DNA of 64,000 bases, taken from JAAUUJ01 sp964392245. Its GTDB lineage: Bacteria > Cyanobacteriota > Cyanobacteriia > Thermostichales > Thermostichaceae. Made by a program: the position numbers and the translations under genes. Shown here piece by piece: positions 28,108 to 37,341 of the stretch; the stretch's first letter is position 1, and each line of letters begins with the position of its first letter. The stretch is taken from positions 5,495 through 69,494 of the forward strand of contig CAYMOX010000016.1 of the NCBI GenBank assembly GCA_964392245.1. Reading direction: 5' to 3'. Below the pieces are notes generated by a model, which saw only the letters and a list, made by a program, of their open reading frames with translations, was not told the origin of the DNA and did not search any database.

Positions 28108-28909
28108 GACTGGCTTGTGATTCGCGCTTGAGAGTAGCAACCTCTGTAGGGAGTAGCAACCGACATTGCCCACATTTTAGATCGCCGAGATGTAGGGACC
28201 CAACAGCAATGCGGTGGAGGGTGAGAACGGGGTGTCCGAGCCGACTGGCCACTCTGCGGATCTGTCGTTTTTTCCCTTCATGGAGAACGACTCGTAACCA
28301 GGTGGTGAGGGTTGGGGTTGTATTCCTAGAATCCGAAGAGAGCAGGGACTTGGGAATTAACCGGGGATCCTGAAGGATGACCTCGGCGGGCAGGGTGCGA
28401 TCATCACCCAAGTCTATCCCCTCTTGCCACTGGTGGAGAGTCTGGGGAGAGGGTTGGCCCTGAACTTTGACCAGATAGGTTTTGGGTAGATGATAGCGGG
28501 GGTGGGTGAGATGCAGTGTCAAATCCCCATCATTGCTGAGCAGCAACAGACCGGAACTGTCCCGATCCAGCCTGCCAATGGGGTAGAGGCGAATATGCTG
28601 CTCTCGATAGGATGCAGGCAGCAAATCCAGAACCGTGGAGCGATCAAAAGGATCCTGGCAGGTGGACAAATATCCTCGCGGTTTATGGAGCATGAGATGG
28701 AGCGACTGTTCTTCCTGGAACGGGGTGAGGGGGATGGTCCGCCCGTCTACCTGGACTGAATCATGGTCGGGATCAATCTTGATCCCCATCTGATCGACCG
28801 TTTGACCATTCAACTGCACACGCCCCTGGCGAATCAGTCGTTCGATCTGGCGGCGGGAGGCCACCCCTTGTTGTGCCAGAAGTTTTTGCAACCGCTGGAG
28901 TTCTGCCAT
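28097..28909 (-). CDS. rRNA pseudouridine synthase (RsuA/RluB family)
   Basis: Isomerises a uridine in ribosomal RNA to pseudouridine. 270 residues from the ATG at 28909. An S4 RNA-binding domain (LQRLQKLLAQQGVASRRQIERLIRQGRVQLNGQ) precedes the catalytic domain with the active-site motif YPIGRLDRDSSGLLLLSNDG (catalytic Asp). The C-terminal EGKKRQIRRVASRLGHPVL is also diagnostic. The frame extends upstream to 29071 but overlaps the next gene with unrelated sequence, so the shorter start is preferred. The exact rRNA position modified is not determined. Confidence 0.93.
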   Translation of the reverse strand: MAELQRLQKLLAQQGVASRRQIERLIRQGRVQLNGQTVDQMGIKIDPDHDSVQVDGRTIPLTPFQEEQSLHLMLHKPRGYLSTCQDPFDRSTVLDLLPASYREQHIRLYPIGRLDRDSSGLLLLSNDGDLTLHLTHPRYHLPKTYLVKVQGQPSPQTLHQWQEGIDLGDDRTLPAEVILQDPRLIPKSLLSSDSRNTTPTLTTWLRVVLHEGKKRQIRRVASRLGHPVLTLHRIAVGSLHLGDLKCGQCRLLLPTEVATLKRESQASHVS

Positions 28910-28922
28910 TTCGGGTTTGGAA

Positions 28923-29369
28923 TTAGAGACTGGCTGAGGATCGGGGAGGGGGGGGACTGGACCAGTTGCCAATAAACGAGTAGACCAGATCACAATCAAA
29001 TTCTTCTGCCAGGCGGCAGACTTCTTTAAGATCGGCGACGGACCAGATGCTCCAGCTCCCCCGGGTTTCATCGTTTACTCTCACCTCGACACGATTGCCA
29101 TCAATGAAAATCACTCGTCGGCCTTTTTTGTCGATGGGATCGTGGGAAGCCCGAGGTTGTTGAGGATCTAGGCCCAGGCTGGACATGGCCAAATAGAGCT
29201 GCGGTAGCGCTGAGAGCAGAAACTGGCTCGCTTGCTCAGGTTGCTCTTTCAGACAGGCTAATAATGCTTCTGTGACTGTTTCATTCAGCTGTCGGAGGGC
29301 CTGGAGAGGAGACACCGCTTCCTTACCAGGGCTGGCTTGGCGTTGCCTCAGAGCACTATGAAGATCCAT
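28923..29369 (-). CDS. hypothetical protein
   Basis: 148 residues. The N-terminal 65 residues are helical (LQALRQLNETVTEALLACLKEQPEQASQFLLSALPQL); the C-terminal half is basic then mixed (DPIDKKGRRVIFIDGNRVEVRVNDETRGSWSIWSVADLKEVCRLAEEFDCDLVYSFIGNWSSP), compact and likely folded. It lies 13 bp upstream of the pseudouridine synthase start in the same direction, so it probably shares its transcript. Not assigned to a family. Upstream, 29370-29549 shows no gene. Confidence 0.75.
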   Translation of the reverse strand: MDLHSALRQRQASPGKEAVSPLQALRQLNETVTEALLACLKEQPEQASQFLLSALPQLYLAMSSLGLDPQQPRASHDPIDKKGRRVIFIDGNRVEVRVNDETRGSWSIWSVADLKEVCRLAEEFDCDLVYSFIGNWSSPPPPRSSASL

Positions 29370-29549
29370 CTAAGAGAAAATTTGGGTGAAGAGAGCTGAT
29401 TTGGATTGACTTTATCATATCAAGTTCCTGATGGATTAACTCTGAATCCAGGTCAGGTTGGCGGTTTCAAGCACTTTTTCTACTAGGTTGCAGTTGTTTT
29501 CTCCTGATAAGAATCAGAGGATTTTGCGATCGGTGATGTTCTGAAGTAG

Positions 29550-29576
29550 AAAAAAAAGCGCAGCCGTGGCCGCGCT
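29550..29576 (-). terminator. intrinsic terminator of the moeB operon
   Basis: Read on the minus strand, a stem with GCGC arms (AGCGC 29557-29561 with GCGCT 29572-29576, plus GCC with GGC inside) is followed by eight T residues. It lies 28 bp after the moeB stop codon. Confidence 0.85.
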
Positions 29577-29603
29577 CAGTTTGTAAAGGATCTGAAACGG
29601 AGA

Positions 29604-30860
29604 TTAGTATCGAGGAATGGAGGGGTCGACTTCCTCGCCCCAAGCAAGAATTCCCCCCTTCAGGTTCAATCCCTGGATGCCCGCTTCTTGCAGGATTTGC
29701 AGGGCTTTGGCGGAGCGAATCCCACTCTTGCAGAGAACGATCAGTTCCGATCCGTTAACCAGGGAGCGAACACGGTTGATCCCCTCACCGTTTTCAATGT
29801 CTGAGAGGGGAATCAAAGTGGCTCCCGGGATGCTAGCAATCTCAAATTCACCTGGATTGCGAACATCGATCAGGACATAGCCGCTGCCGTTATCCATGCG
29901 AGATTTGAGATCTAGGGGAGTGATCTCGGCCACCTGAGGAGTGGCTGCCTCCATCTGGGGAATGCCGCAGAACTGTTCGTAGTCAATGAGTTCGGTAATG
30001 GGGAGGGTATGGGGGTTCTTGCGCAGCTTTAACTCACGGAAGCTCATTTTGAGAGAGTCATAGAGTAGCAAGCGACCACTCAAGGTTGTGTTGACCCCCA
30101 GCAGGATCTTGATGGTTTCAGTGGCCTGGATTACACCGATGATGCCCGGCAGAATCCCTAACACCCCCCCTTCGGCACAGGAGGGCACCAACCCAGGAGG
30201 GGGAGGATCAGGATAGAGATCACGGTAATGGGGTCCAGGTGCCTCAGGATCATAGAACCAATCCTGCTTCTGCTGGCGCAGGGTGTCCCGTTCTGCTGGA
30301 GAGAGGGTGTCCCAGCCTTCAGGACGTTTCCATGTACCTTTGTGGTTAAAGACGGTGGCCTGACCTTCAAACCGGAAGATCGATCCGTAAACATTGGGTT
30401 TGCCCGTGATCACACAGGCGTCATTGACCAGATAGCGGGTGGGAAAATTATCCGTGCCATCCACCACAATGTCATAGTCAGAGAAGATCTCAAGAGCATT
30501 GCTGGACTGGAGGCGGGTGTTGTAAAGATCCACCTGGCAGTGGGGGTTAATCTCCAGAATGCGATTTTTGGCGGATTCGATCTTGGGCTTGCCCACCCAG
30601 GAGGTGCCGTGGATCACCTGACGTTGCAGGTTGGAGCTATCCACCACATCAAAGTCAACAATGCCAATGCGACCTACACCCGCAGCAGCGAGATACAGAA
30701 GTAAGGGAGATCCTAGGCCACCTGTACCAATGCAGAGGACACTGCCAGCTTTCAGGCGCTTTTGCCCCTCCAGTCCTACCTCAGGCAGGATCAGGTGGCG
30801 GGAAAATCTCTCCATCTCATCACGGGAGAGCGTAATGGAACTGGTATGAGCATTAAGCAT
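29604..30860 (-). CDS. moeB: MoeB/MoeZ-type adenylyltransferase with rhodanese domain
   Basis: Activates the C terminus of a small ubiquitin-like sulfur carrier by adenylation and then forms the thiocarboxylate. 418 residues from the ATG at 30860. The N-terminal ThiF/E1-like domain has the nucleotide loop GTGGLGSPLLLYLAAAGVG, the RQVIHG arginine and VPSCAEGGVLG; the C-terminal 100 residues are a rhodanese domain with active-site Cys in VLCKSGIRS. Four bases separate its start from the stop of the carrier gene; the JAMM protease gene is upstream. A longer in-frame start (30974) would overlap the carrier gene and is unlikely. An intrinsic terminator follows. Confidence 0.93.
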   Translation of the reverse strand: MLNAHTSSITLSRDEMERFSRHLILPEVGLEGQKRLKAGSVLCIGTGGLGSPLLLYLAAAGVGRIGIVDFDVVDSSNLQRQVIHGTSWVGKPKIESAKNRILEINPHCQVDLYNTRLQSSNALEIFSDYDIVVDGTDNFPTRYLVNDACVITGKPNVYGSIFRFEGQATVFNHKGTWKRPEGWDTLSPAERDTLRQQKQDWFYDPEAPGPHYRDLYPDPPPPGLVPSCAEGGVLGILPGIIGVIQATETIKILLGVNTTLSGRLLLYDSLKMSFRELKLRKNPHTLPITELIDYEQFCGIPQMEAATPQVAEITPLDLKSRMDNGSGYVLIDVRNPGEFEIASIPGATLIPLSDIENGEGINRVRSLVNGSELIVLCKSGIRSAKALQILQEAGIQGLNLKGGILAWGEEVDPSIPRY

Positions 30861-30864
30861 GGAT

Positions 30865-31146
30865 CTAGAAACCTCCAGCGATGGATGGAACAATGCTGAT
30901 CGTGGCTGGACCAGAAATGGGGGTGTCATTCCCCTGCTCAAGGTGACGGATATCCTCATCGTTGAGATAGACATTGACGAAGTTTCTGAGCTGCCCAGAC
31001 TCGGAGTAGAGGTGACGTTTGAGATCGGTGTAGCGCTCCACCAGGTTGTCCATCACCTGTCCAACACTTTCGCCTTCAATCTGAACACTCTCCTGGTTGT
31101 CGGTATAGGACCGGAGAGGAGCTGGAATGAATACAGTAACTGACAT
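30865..31146 (-). CDS. MoaD/ThiS-family sulfur carrier protein
   Basis: 93-residue beta-grasp carrier. The sequence MSVTVFIPAPLRSYTD, then VGQVMDNLVERYTDL and SIVPSIAGGF at the C terminus fits the MoaD/ThiS fold. Carriers in this family must end in Gly-Gly to be adenylated; here a single Phe follows the two Gly residues before the stop, so the protein would need trimming. The JAMM-type protease gene upstream and the MoeB-rhodanese gene 4 bases downstream make a complete carrier-processing-activation set, like CysO/Mec/MoeZ or QbsE/QbsD. Most likely role: sulfur transfer for cysteine or another thio-metabolite; the acceptor enzyme is not in the window. Confidence 0.92.
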   Translation of the reverse strand: MSVTVFIPAPLRSYTDNQESVQIEGESVGQVMDNLVERYTDLKRHLYSESGQLRNFVNVYLNDEDIRHLEQGNDTPISGPATISIVPSIAGGF

Positions 31147-31214
31147 AGGTAGGTGTCTCTAGCTGCAGATAACGGGGTAGGTCAAGACAGGGGAGTGAAG
31201 CCAATCCGGTGCCT

Positions 31215-31688
31215 CTAGGGAGAAGCAACCCGTTCAGGTGATCCCAAGTGGATGGGTTCGACTTGAGGATGATCCTGTTCATCCAAAACCCAACTGATCA
31301 GGTCCCCTGATCGCCCCTCCTGTACACTCACAATCATGCAGGAAAACCCCCAGGGAAATGCGTGTTGACGATCAAATTCAGAGGGAACGGCAGGATGATT
31401 GGGGTGGGAATGGTACGTGCCAATCACGCCTAGCCCCTGCTGATGAGCATAGTCGTGGGCAGCTTTGAAGGCCTGGGGCTCGATGAGAAATCGCCGGTTG
31501 TGAGACTCTCCATCAGCAAAGGGATTGTCGCCATCTTCCCAGGTGTTCTCCACCTGCCAGAGTTCCAGTACCTGCTTCTGGTCCCCCTGGATTCGCCCCA
31601 AGAGTAAGCCACAACACTCGTAGGGGAAAGCGGCTTCCCCCTGTTTCCGGATAGCGTCCAGATGATCCTGAGTCAGTGAGAGTGTCAT
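31215..31688 (-). CDS. JAMM/MPN+ metallopeptidase (Mec-like, M67 family)
   Basis: Zinc isopeptidase-like enzyme. The 157 residues carry the full JAMM signature: Glu24 (YECCG), His93 and His95 with Ser103 and Asp106 (HSHPNHPAVPSEFD). Enzymes of this kind cleave residues from the C terminus of sulfur carriers or release amino acids attached to them (Mec on CysO-Cys; QbsD on QbsE). It sits 68 bp upstream of the carrier gene whose C terminus is Gly-Gly-Phe, giving it an obvious candidate substrate. It heads the operon JAMM-carrier-MoeB. Confidence 0.93.
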   Translation of the reverse strand: MTLSLTQDHLDAIRKQGEAAFPYECCGLLLGRIQGDQKQVLELWQVENTWEDGDNPFADGESHNRRFLIEPQAFKAAHDYAHQQGLGVIGTYHSHPNHPAVPSEFDRQHAFPWGFSCMIVSVQEGRSGDLISWVLDEQDHPQVEPIHLGSPERVASP

Positions 31689-31792
31689 TAATCTCGCCTA
31701 TCCCGATGGAATTACCGTAAATTCATTTTGGCATAGAACTGAAGGCTGCCAATGCTGATCCTGGCAGGAGGTTGCGATGACCTTGGCAAAGC

Positions 31793-32689
31793 TTAGCCGT
31801 TAAGCTTTTGTAGCCAATTGAGGATCAGTGGATTGACAACCTCAGGCCGTTCATCGTGGGGACAATGGCCGGTATCGGGGATGGGAATAAACTGAAAATC
31901 GGCCTCAGGGGGGACATGGTTGGCAAAGGTTTGGCCGCGTGTCACCGGCGTCCAGGGATCGGCTTCTCCCCAGAGCACCAGAAGGGGGCGCTGCAGATCG
32001 GGAAGGAGCAGTTCTGGGGGTCGGCCAGGTGGAGCCGTAATAATGGAGGCAAAGGCCTGTTGGGCTCCCGGGGTACAGGCAGGCTGATAGAGAATCTCCA
32101 CCAATTCATCGGTGATGGCCTCTGGATTGCGATAAACCTGCTCCAGGGTGGCCCGAATTCTTTTTTTCTGGCGGATCTGATGGAAGAGGAGAGGGCCCGT
32201 GATGCGGGAGGTGACCAGACGATTGAAGGTGGTCATGATCAGCCGAGGTCCCCAGTGGAGTTCTTTGGGGCGATGACTGAGGCCCCCGGCGCAGTTGAGG
32301 AGGATGCCCCCGGCGGATAATTGGGGATGCTCCACCACCATGCGCAAACTCATGAGAGCGCCAATGGAGTTGCCGATGAAGATGGTGGGTTCCTGAATAT
32401 GAGCCTGGCAGAAATCCTGAAGTAGCTCCACCCAAAGATCCAGGCTGTAGCGCACCGAGGGCTTATCGGAGGCTCCAAACCCGAGGAGATCCAGGGCAAA
32501 AACACGATAACCCGCGGCGGCAAGGACAGGAATATTTTTGCGCCAGTGGCCAATGGAAGCCCCGAATCCATGGACCAGCAGCAGCGGCGGCCCCGATCCC
32601 TCCTGGGTATAACAAATGGTATGACCTTTCCAGGTCCAGTAGTGGCGGCTGAGGCCAGAAGTGGGGAGCGTTGAAGTCGTCACAGCCAT
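31793..32689 (-). CDS. alpha/beta hydrolase
   Basis: 298 residues. Oxyanion region LLLVHGFGASIGHWRKNIP, nucleophile Ser in GNSIGALMSL, acidic residue in LVLWGEADPWTPV and His in IPDTGHCPHDERPEVVNPLI complete a catalytic triad. The pattern resembles the cyanobacterial/plant pheophytinase and haloalkane-dehalogenase-like group, so a pigment-ester or small-ester substrate is plausible but not proved. Alone on its strand: 104 bp upstream of the JAMM gene start and divergent from argJ. Confidence 0.88.
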   Translation of the reverse strand: MAVTTSTLPTSGLSRHYWTWKGHTICYTQEGSGPPLLLVHGFGASIGHWRKNIPVLAAAGYRVFALDLLGFGASDKPSVRYSLDLWVELLQDFCQAHIQEPTIFIGNSIGALMSLRMVVEHPQLSAGGILLNCAGGLSHRPKELHWGPRLIMTTFNRLVTSRITGPLLFHQIRQKKRIRATLEQVYRNPEAITDELVEILYQPACTPGAQQAFASIITAPPGRPPELLLPDLQRPLLVLWGEADPWTPVTRGQTFANHVPPEADFQFIPIPDTGHCPHDERPEVVNPLILNWLQKLNG

Positions 32690-32811
32690 GGTTAATGTAA
32701 AGTTTTATTATTTCATCATAGCTTTCTCTTCGGCTTTCTTTCTGAGTCGTCTCCTGCTTGAATGGGATGCATCCGGAGAGGAGCCTCCATTCGCGCATAC
32801 CGGGAGAGAGC

Positions 32812-34044
32812 ATGGAAGCACAGGACAACCGATCTTGGCACGAGATCGCCGGGGGAGTAACTGCCCCACGCGGGTATCGGGCAGCTGGAATGGCCGCAGG
32901 CTTAAAACCGTCGGGAGCCCCTGATCTGGCTCTGATTGTGTCGGATGTGGAGGCGGTGGCAGCCGGGGTGGTGACCACAAATCAGGTGAAGGCCGCCTGC
33001 GTGACCTATGATCAGCAGATCCTGGAGCAGGGAACCCCTGTACGCGTCATTCTTTGTAATGCAGGCCAGGCCAACGCCTGTACGGGAGAGGCGGGGATTG
33101 AAGATAATCTGGCGATGGCCCGATCGATTGCAGAGGAACTGGGGATTCCGTCCGAGCAGGTGCTGACGGCTTCCACGGGGGTGATTGGGCAACGGCTGGC
33201 CCTGGATCGGTTGCAGGCTGCTCTGCCGACGCTGGTGGATCGGCTTTCCTACGAAGGCAATGAGTCAGCAGCCAGGGCAATTTTAACCACCGACTTGACG
33301 CTAAAAACTGCTGCCTATGAAGGGGTGATTGAGGGACAGACCGTGCGGGTGGGGGGAATTGCCAAGGGCTCGGGCATGATCCATCCTCAGATGGCCACGA
33401 TGCTGGCTTTTATCACCTGTGATGCCCAGGTGGAGGCAACGCTATGGCGACAGATGGTCCGGAGAGTAGCGGATCTCAGCTTTAACCAGATCACCGTCGA
33501 TGGAGATACCAGTACTAATGATCTATTTCTGGCTATGGCCAATGGCCAGGCAGGTGGACCTTTAATCCAGGCCGGAACGGATCCAGCTGCTGTTCTAGAG
33601 GCCATGCTTGCTGAGGCTGCGATCAAACTGGCCAAAGCAATTGCTCGGGATGGGGAAGGGGCCACCAAGCTGCTGGAGGTTCAGGTCGTGGGGGCTGCTC
33701 AGGCAGAGGATGCCCGCAGAATCGCCCGCGTTGTCACCGGATCTCCGCTGGTGAAATCGGCAGCGTTTGGTTGTGATCCTAACTGGGGGCGGGTTTTAGC
33801 GGCTGCCGGACGAGCGGGGGTGAGTTTTGCCGGAGAGCGGGTGGATGTGTATTTAGGTCCCTTTCAGCTGATGGCAGCAGGGAAACCCTTGGCATTTGAT
33901 CGGAAAGCTGCTTCTGCTTACTTAAGAGAGAACGATCCGGTGGTTTATCGTCTGCATCTGCATCAGGGCAACGGGGAAGGGATAGCCTGGGGGTGTGATC
34001 TTAGCTACGACTATGTGCGGATCAATGCTGAGTACACCACCTGA
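32812..34044 (+). CDS. argJ: glutamate N-acetyltransferase / amino-acid acetyltransferase
   Basis: Transfers acetyl from N-acetylornithine to glutamate in arginine synthesis and may also acetylate glutamate from acetyl-CoA. 410 residues from the ATG at 32812, which has GGGAGAGAG upstream; the frame opens earlier at 32758. The self-cleaving motif KGSGMIHPQMATMLAF has the nucleophilic Thr196, generating alpha and beta chains. The spacer to dnaE (34045-34263) shows no gene. Confidence 0.97.
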   Translation: MEAQDNRSWHEIAGGVTAPRGYRAAGMAAGLKPSGAPDLALIVSDVEAVAAGVVTTNQVKAACVTYDQQILEQGTPVRVILCNAGQANACTGEAGIEDNLAMARSIAEELGIPSEQVLTASTGVIGQRLALDRLQAALPTLVDRLSYEGNESAARAILTTDLTLKTAAYEGVIEGQTVRVGGIAKGSGMIHPQMATMLAFITCDAQVEATLWRQMVRRVADLSFNQITVDGDTSTNDLFLAMANGQAGGPLIQAGTDPAAVLEAMLAEAAIKLAKAIARDGEGATKLLEVQVVGAAQAEDARRIARVVTGSPLVKSAAFGCDPNWGRVLAAAGRAGVSFAGERVDVYLGPFQLMAAGKPLAFDRKAASAYLRENDPVVYRLHLHQGNGEGIAWGCDLSYDYVRINAEYTT

Positions 34045-34263
34045 GCTGGGGTCTGAGTTGAGATCATGAAAGTTGAGCTGCGCCAGATCTGAAAGTGTTT
34101 TGCGGGCGTGGTGGCCAATCAGGAGGTGTCAATTACCGCAAAAGCTTGGACGATGTCTATTTCAACAAGCATCCAATGTGTCAAAGTCAGCCTTTGGCAG
34201 GATTGCTAGACGAGATCTGTTGAATACCGCTACGCTAAGCGCAGATTCTACCCCTGGTGTGTT

Positions 34264-36840
34264 ATGCCCTTTGTCCCGCTCCATCTCCACAGTGAGTACA
34301 GTCTGTTGGATGGTGCCAGCCAGTTACCCAAGTTGGTGGAACAGGTGGAAGGGATGGGGCTGCCAGGTGTGGCTCTCACGGATCACGGCGTCATGTATGG
34401 GGCCATCGAGTTGATCAAGCTCTGTCAGGGGAAACCCATCACCCCGATCATTGGCAATGAGATGTACGTGATCAATGGGGATATTGAGGACAAACAAAAG
34501 CGCTATCCTCGCTATCACCAGGTGGTGCTGGCTAAAAATACCCAGGGCTACAAGAATCTGGTGAAGTTGACCACGGTTTCTCATTTGAAAGGGGTACAGG
34601 GAAAGGGGATCTTTTCTCGCCCTTGTATTAATAAGGATCTGTTATTGCAATACCGCGAGGGGTTGATTGTCACCTCCGGCTGCCTGGCGGGTGAAGTGCC
34701 TCAGGCTCTGTTGCAGCGTCGTCCAGAAGTGGCCCGGGAAGTGGCGGCCTGGTATCAGAAACGGTTTGGAGACGATTACTATCTGGAGCTGCAGGATCAT
34801 GGCTCCCGTGAAGATCGCTTTGTCAATGTACAGCTGGTGCAGATTGCTCGGGAGCTGAACATCAAACTGATTCTGACCAACGACAGCCACTTTGTTTCCT
34901 GCATGGATGTGGAAGCCCACGATGCCCTGCTCTGTATTCAAACAGGAAAAAGTGTGACGGAAGACAATCGCCTGCGCTACAGCGGCACCGAGTACTTAAA
35001 AAGCCCTGAGGAAATGCGCCGCCTCTGTCAGGATCACCTGCCCCCAGAAGTGGTGGATGAGGCCATTGCCAATACCCTAGAAGTTCTGGCCAAGATCCAG
35101 CCCTACGAGATCATGGGGGAGTCTCGGATTCCGGATTACCAGGTGCCTCCAGGCTTTGATCATGACTCCTACCTGACGGAACTCTCCTGGCAAGGATTAA
35201 GGGAGCGCTGTGCAGTCGAAACCGTCGATCAAATTCCTAATACCTATCAGGAGCGGCTGAAGCGAGAGTTAGAGGTGATCCAGCAGAAGGGGTTCTCTAC
35301 CTATTTCCTGGTGGTGTGGGATTACATTCGCTATGCCCGTGAAAAAGAGATTCCGGTGGGACCTGGACGGGGTTCAGCGGCAGGATCGCTAGTGGCCTAT
35401 GCGCTGCGCATTACCAACATCGATCCGGTGCATTACGGCTTGCTGTTTGAGCGCTTCCTCAACCCCGAGCGCAAGTCGATGCCTGATATTGACTCAGATT
35501 TTTGCATTGAGCGGCGAGGGGAACTGATCGATTACGTCACCCGCAAATATGGGCAGGAGCGAGTGGCTCAGATCATCACCTTCAACCGCATGACGTCGAA
35601 AGCAATCCTCAAAGATGTCGGGCGGGTGCTGGAAATCCCTTACAACGATGCCGACAAAATGGCGAAAATGATCCCCGTTTCCCGTGGTAAGCCCGCCAAG
35701 TTAAAGGAGATGATCGGGGAAAAAACACCTGCCCCTGAGTTTAAAGACCGCTACGAAAAAGATCCACAGGTGAGACGCTGGATCGAACTGGCTATGCAGC
35801 TGGAGGGTACCAACAAAACCTTTGGGGTTCATGCGGCGGGAGTGGTGATTTCCAAGGATCCTTTGGATGAGATTGTCCCCTTGCAACGCAACAACGATGG
35901 TCAACTGATCACCCAGTACTCCATGGAAGACATTGAATCTCTGGGTCTGTTGAAGATGGACTTTCTTGGGCTGCGCAACCTGACCATGATCCAGCGAACG
36001 GTAGAACTGGTGGAACAAAATCAGGGCAAACGACTGGATCTGGATCACCTGCCCTTGGAGGATCAAAAAACCTATGATTTGCTGGCCAGTGGCATGCTGG
36101 AGGGAATCTTTCAGCTGGAATCTTCAGGCATGAAGCAGGTGGTGCGAGATCTGCGACCCTCGAATCTAGAAGATATTTCCTCGGTGCTGGCCCTTTACCG
36201 CCCCGGGCCTCTGGATACTGGCATGATCCCAGACTTTATTAATCGCAAACATGGTCGTAGACAGGTCGCCTATGCCCACAGTCTGCTGCAACCGATCCTG
36301 AAAGACACCTACGGCACGATCCTTTACCAGGAACAGATCATGCGTATTGCTCAAGATCTGGCGGGATACACGCTAGGGCAGGCGGATCTGCTGCGGCGAG
36401 CAATGGGGAAAAAGAAAGTTTCGGAAATGGAAAAGCACCGTGAGATCTTTGTTGAGGGGGCAAAGGAACGAGGGGTCGATAGCAAGATTGCGGAAGCACT
36501 GTTTGATCAGATGGTGTCTTTTGCTGAATATTGTCTTACCTATGACACTGAGGTCCTAACGGTTGAGTATGGTCCGATGCCCATTGGCAAGCTCGTGGAG
36601 GAACAGATCGAATGTCATGTTTACAGTGTTGATCCTCAAGGGCATCTGTACACCCAGCCCATTGCCCAGTGGCATCCCCAGGGATCTCAGGAGGTTTTTG
36701 AGTACCTGCTGGAGGATGGATCCACACTGCGGGCCACCCCAGATCATAAGTTCATGACAACTACAGGGGAGATGTTGCCCATCGATGAGATCTTTGCAAG
36801 GGGGCTGGAGCTGAAGCAACTGGTGCTTGCCACGGTTTAG
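34264..36840 (+). CDS. dnaE-N: DNA polymerase III alpha subunit, N-terminal half with split-intein N fragment
   Basis: Replicative polymerase, encoded in two pieces joined by protein trans-splicing. Residues 1-756 are the extein: PHP domain starting at HLHSEYSLLDGASQ, and the polymerase catalytic aspartates Asp408 and Asp410 (PDIDSDF). Residues 757-858 are the N intein fragment (102 residues), starting Cys-Leu-Thr-Tyr directly after FAEY. The stop codon at 36838-36840 ends the intein piece. The matching dnaE-C gene, which must carry the C intein and the rest of the polymerase, is not in this window. It follows argJ by 219 bp. Confidence 0.98.
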   Translation: MPFVPLHLHSEYSLLDGASQLPKLVEQVEGMGLPGVALTDHGVMYGAIELIKLCQGKPITPIIGNEMYVINGDIEDKQKRYPRYHQVVLAKNTQGYKNLVKLTTVSHLKGVQGKGIFSRPCINKDLLLQYREGLIVTSGCLAGEVPQALLQRRPEVAREVAAWYQKRFGDDYYLELQDHGSREDRFVNVQLVQIARELNIKLILTNDSHFVSCMDVEAHDALLCIQTGKSVTEDNRLRYSGTEYLKSPEEMRRLCQDHLPPEVVDEAIANTLEVLAKIQPYEIMGESRIPDYQVPPGFDHDSYLTELSWQGLRERCAVETVDQIPNTYQERLKRELEVIQQKGFSTYFLVVWDYIRYAREKEIPVGPGRGSAAGSLVAYALRITNIDPVHYGLLFERFLNPERKSMPDIDSDFCIERRGELIDYVTRKYGQERVAQIITFNRMTSKAILKDVGRVLEIPYNDADKMAKMIPVSRGKPAKLKEMIGEKTPAPEFKDRYEKDPQVRRWIELAMQLEGTNKTFGVHAAGVVISKDPLDEIVPLQRNNDGQLITQYSMEDIESLGLLKMDFLGLRNLTMIQRTVELVEQNQGKRLDLDHLPLEDQKTYDLLASGMLEGIFQLESSGMKQVVRDLRPSNLEDISSVLALYRPGPLDTGMIPDFINRKHGRRQVAYAHSLLQPILKDTYGTILYQEQIMRIAQDLAGYTLGQADLLRRAMGKKKVSEMEKHREIFVEGAKERGVDSKIAEALFDQMVSFAEYCLTYDTEVLTVEYGPMPIGKLVEEQIECHVYSVDPQGHLYTQPIAQWHPQGSQEVFEYLLEDGSTLRATPDHKFMTTTGEMLPIDEIFARGLELKQLVLATV
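36532..36837 (+). other. DnaE split intein, N-terminal fragment
   Basis: 102-residue intein half beginning with the essential Cys1 (codon at 36532). It has the block A sequence CLTYDTEVLTVEYG and block B ATPDH (Thr-x-x-His), and ends with LPIDEIFARGLELKQ. Closely similar in layout to the cyanobacterial DnaE N intein of known fast trans-splicing ability. Activity of this copy is inferred from intact catalytic residues. Confidence 0.95.
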
Positions 36841-36960
36841 GATTGAGTGATGTCATCCCAGGAATTGCCAATCGATCATCAGTAGCAAGGGGAACAATTA
36901 CTAGATTTTATCTAGAGATAGTGATGTTATTGATGAAAAATTCACATCAAGGAACACCCA

Positions 36961-37293
36961 ATGATTCATAGTTTACTGCGTGTATGCTTCGTGATCATGC
37001 TTTCCATCCTATTAATCTTTAATGTTAGCTGGTTGCCACCTGTGCTGGCCTCAAGCGATCAAGATGCCGTGGAAGTAACAGAAAAGCCACGTACCCTGGT
37101 GCAGAAACTTGCAGAGGAAATTCTGGGTCCAGGAGCCTCTGAGGAGCTTAAAGATAAAGAGCAGTCCAGTCACATTATGATCAAGATCAAGGAGGCGCTG
37201 GAAGCTTCACAGGAAGATCTGCAGATCCCATCAGAACCAGAACCAAACAAGACAGTTTTGGATAGCAGCTCCATGGTTGATGCTGTCAAATAA
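36961..37293 (+). CDS. small exported hypothetical protein
   Basis: 110 residues with an N-terminal signal peptide (VCFVIMLSILLIFNVSWLPPVLA, cleavage after VLA). The mature part is short, acidic and probably helical (TLVQKLAEEILGPG, KIKEALEASQEDLQ), with no cysteine. A purine-rich AAGGAACA lies upstream of the ATG. It is 120 bp after dnaE-N and convergent with the chimeric remnant. Not recognised. Confidence 0.6.
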   Translation: MIHSLLRVCFVIMLSILLIFNVSWLPPVLASSDQDAVEVTEKPRTLVQKLAEEILGPGASEELKDKEQSSHIMIKIKEALEASQEDLQIPSEPEPNKTVLDSSSMVDAVK

Positions 37294-37341
37294 AAGCAGA
37301 ACGAGTGATCTTCCCTTTCCAACTGATCTTATAAGTTCCAA

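Noticed and set aside
28909..29071. Longer N terminus for the pseudouridine synthase
   Set aside because: The extra 54 residues overlap the upstream hypothetical gene and look unlike the family; the ATG at 28909 sits right before the S4 domain.
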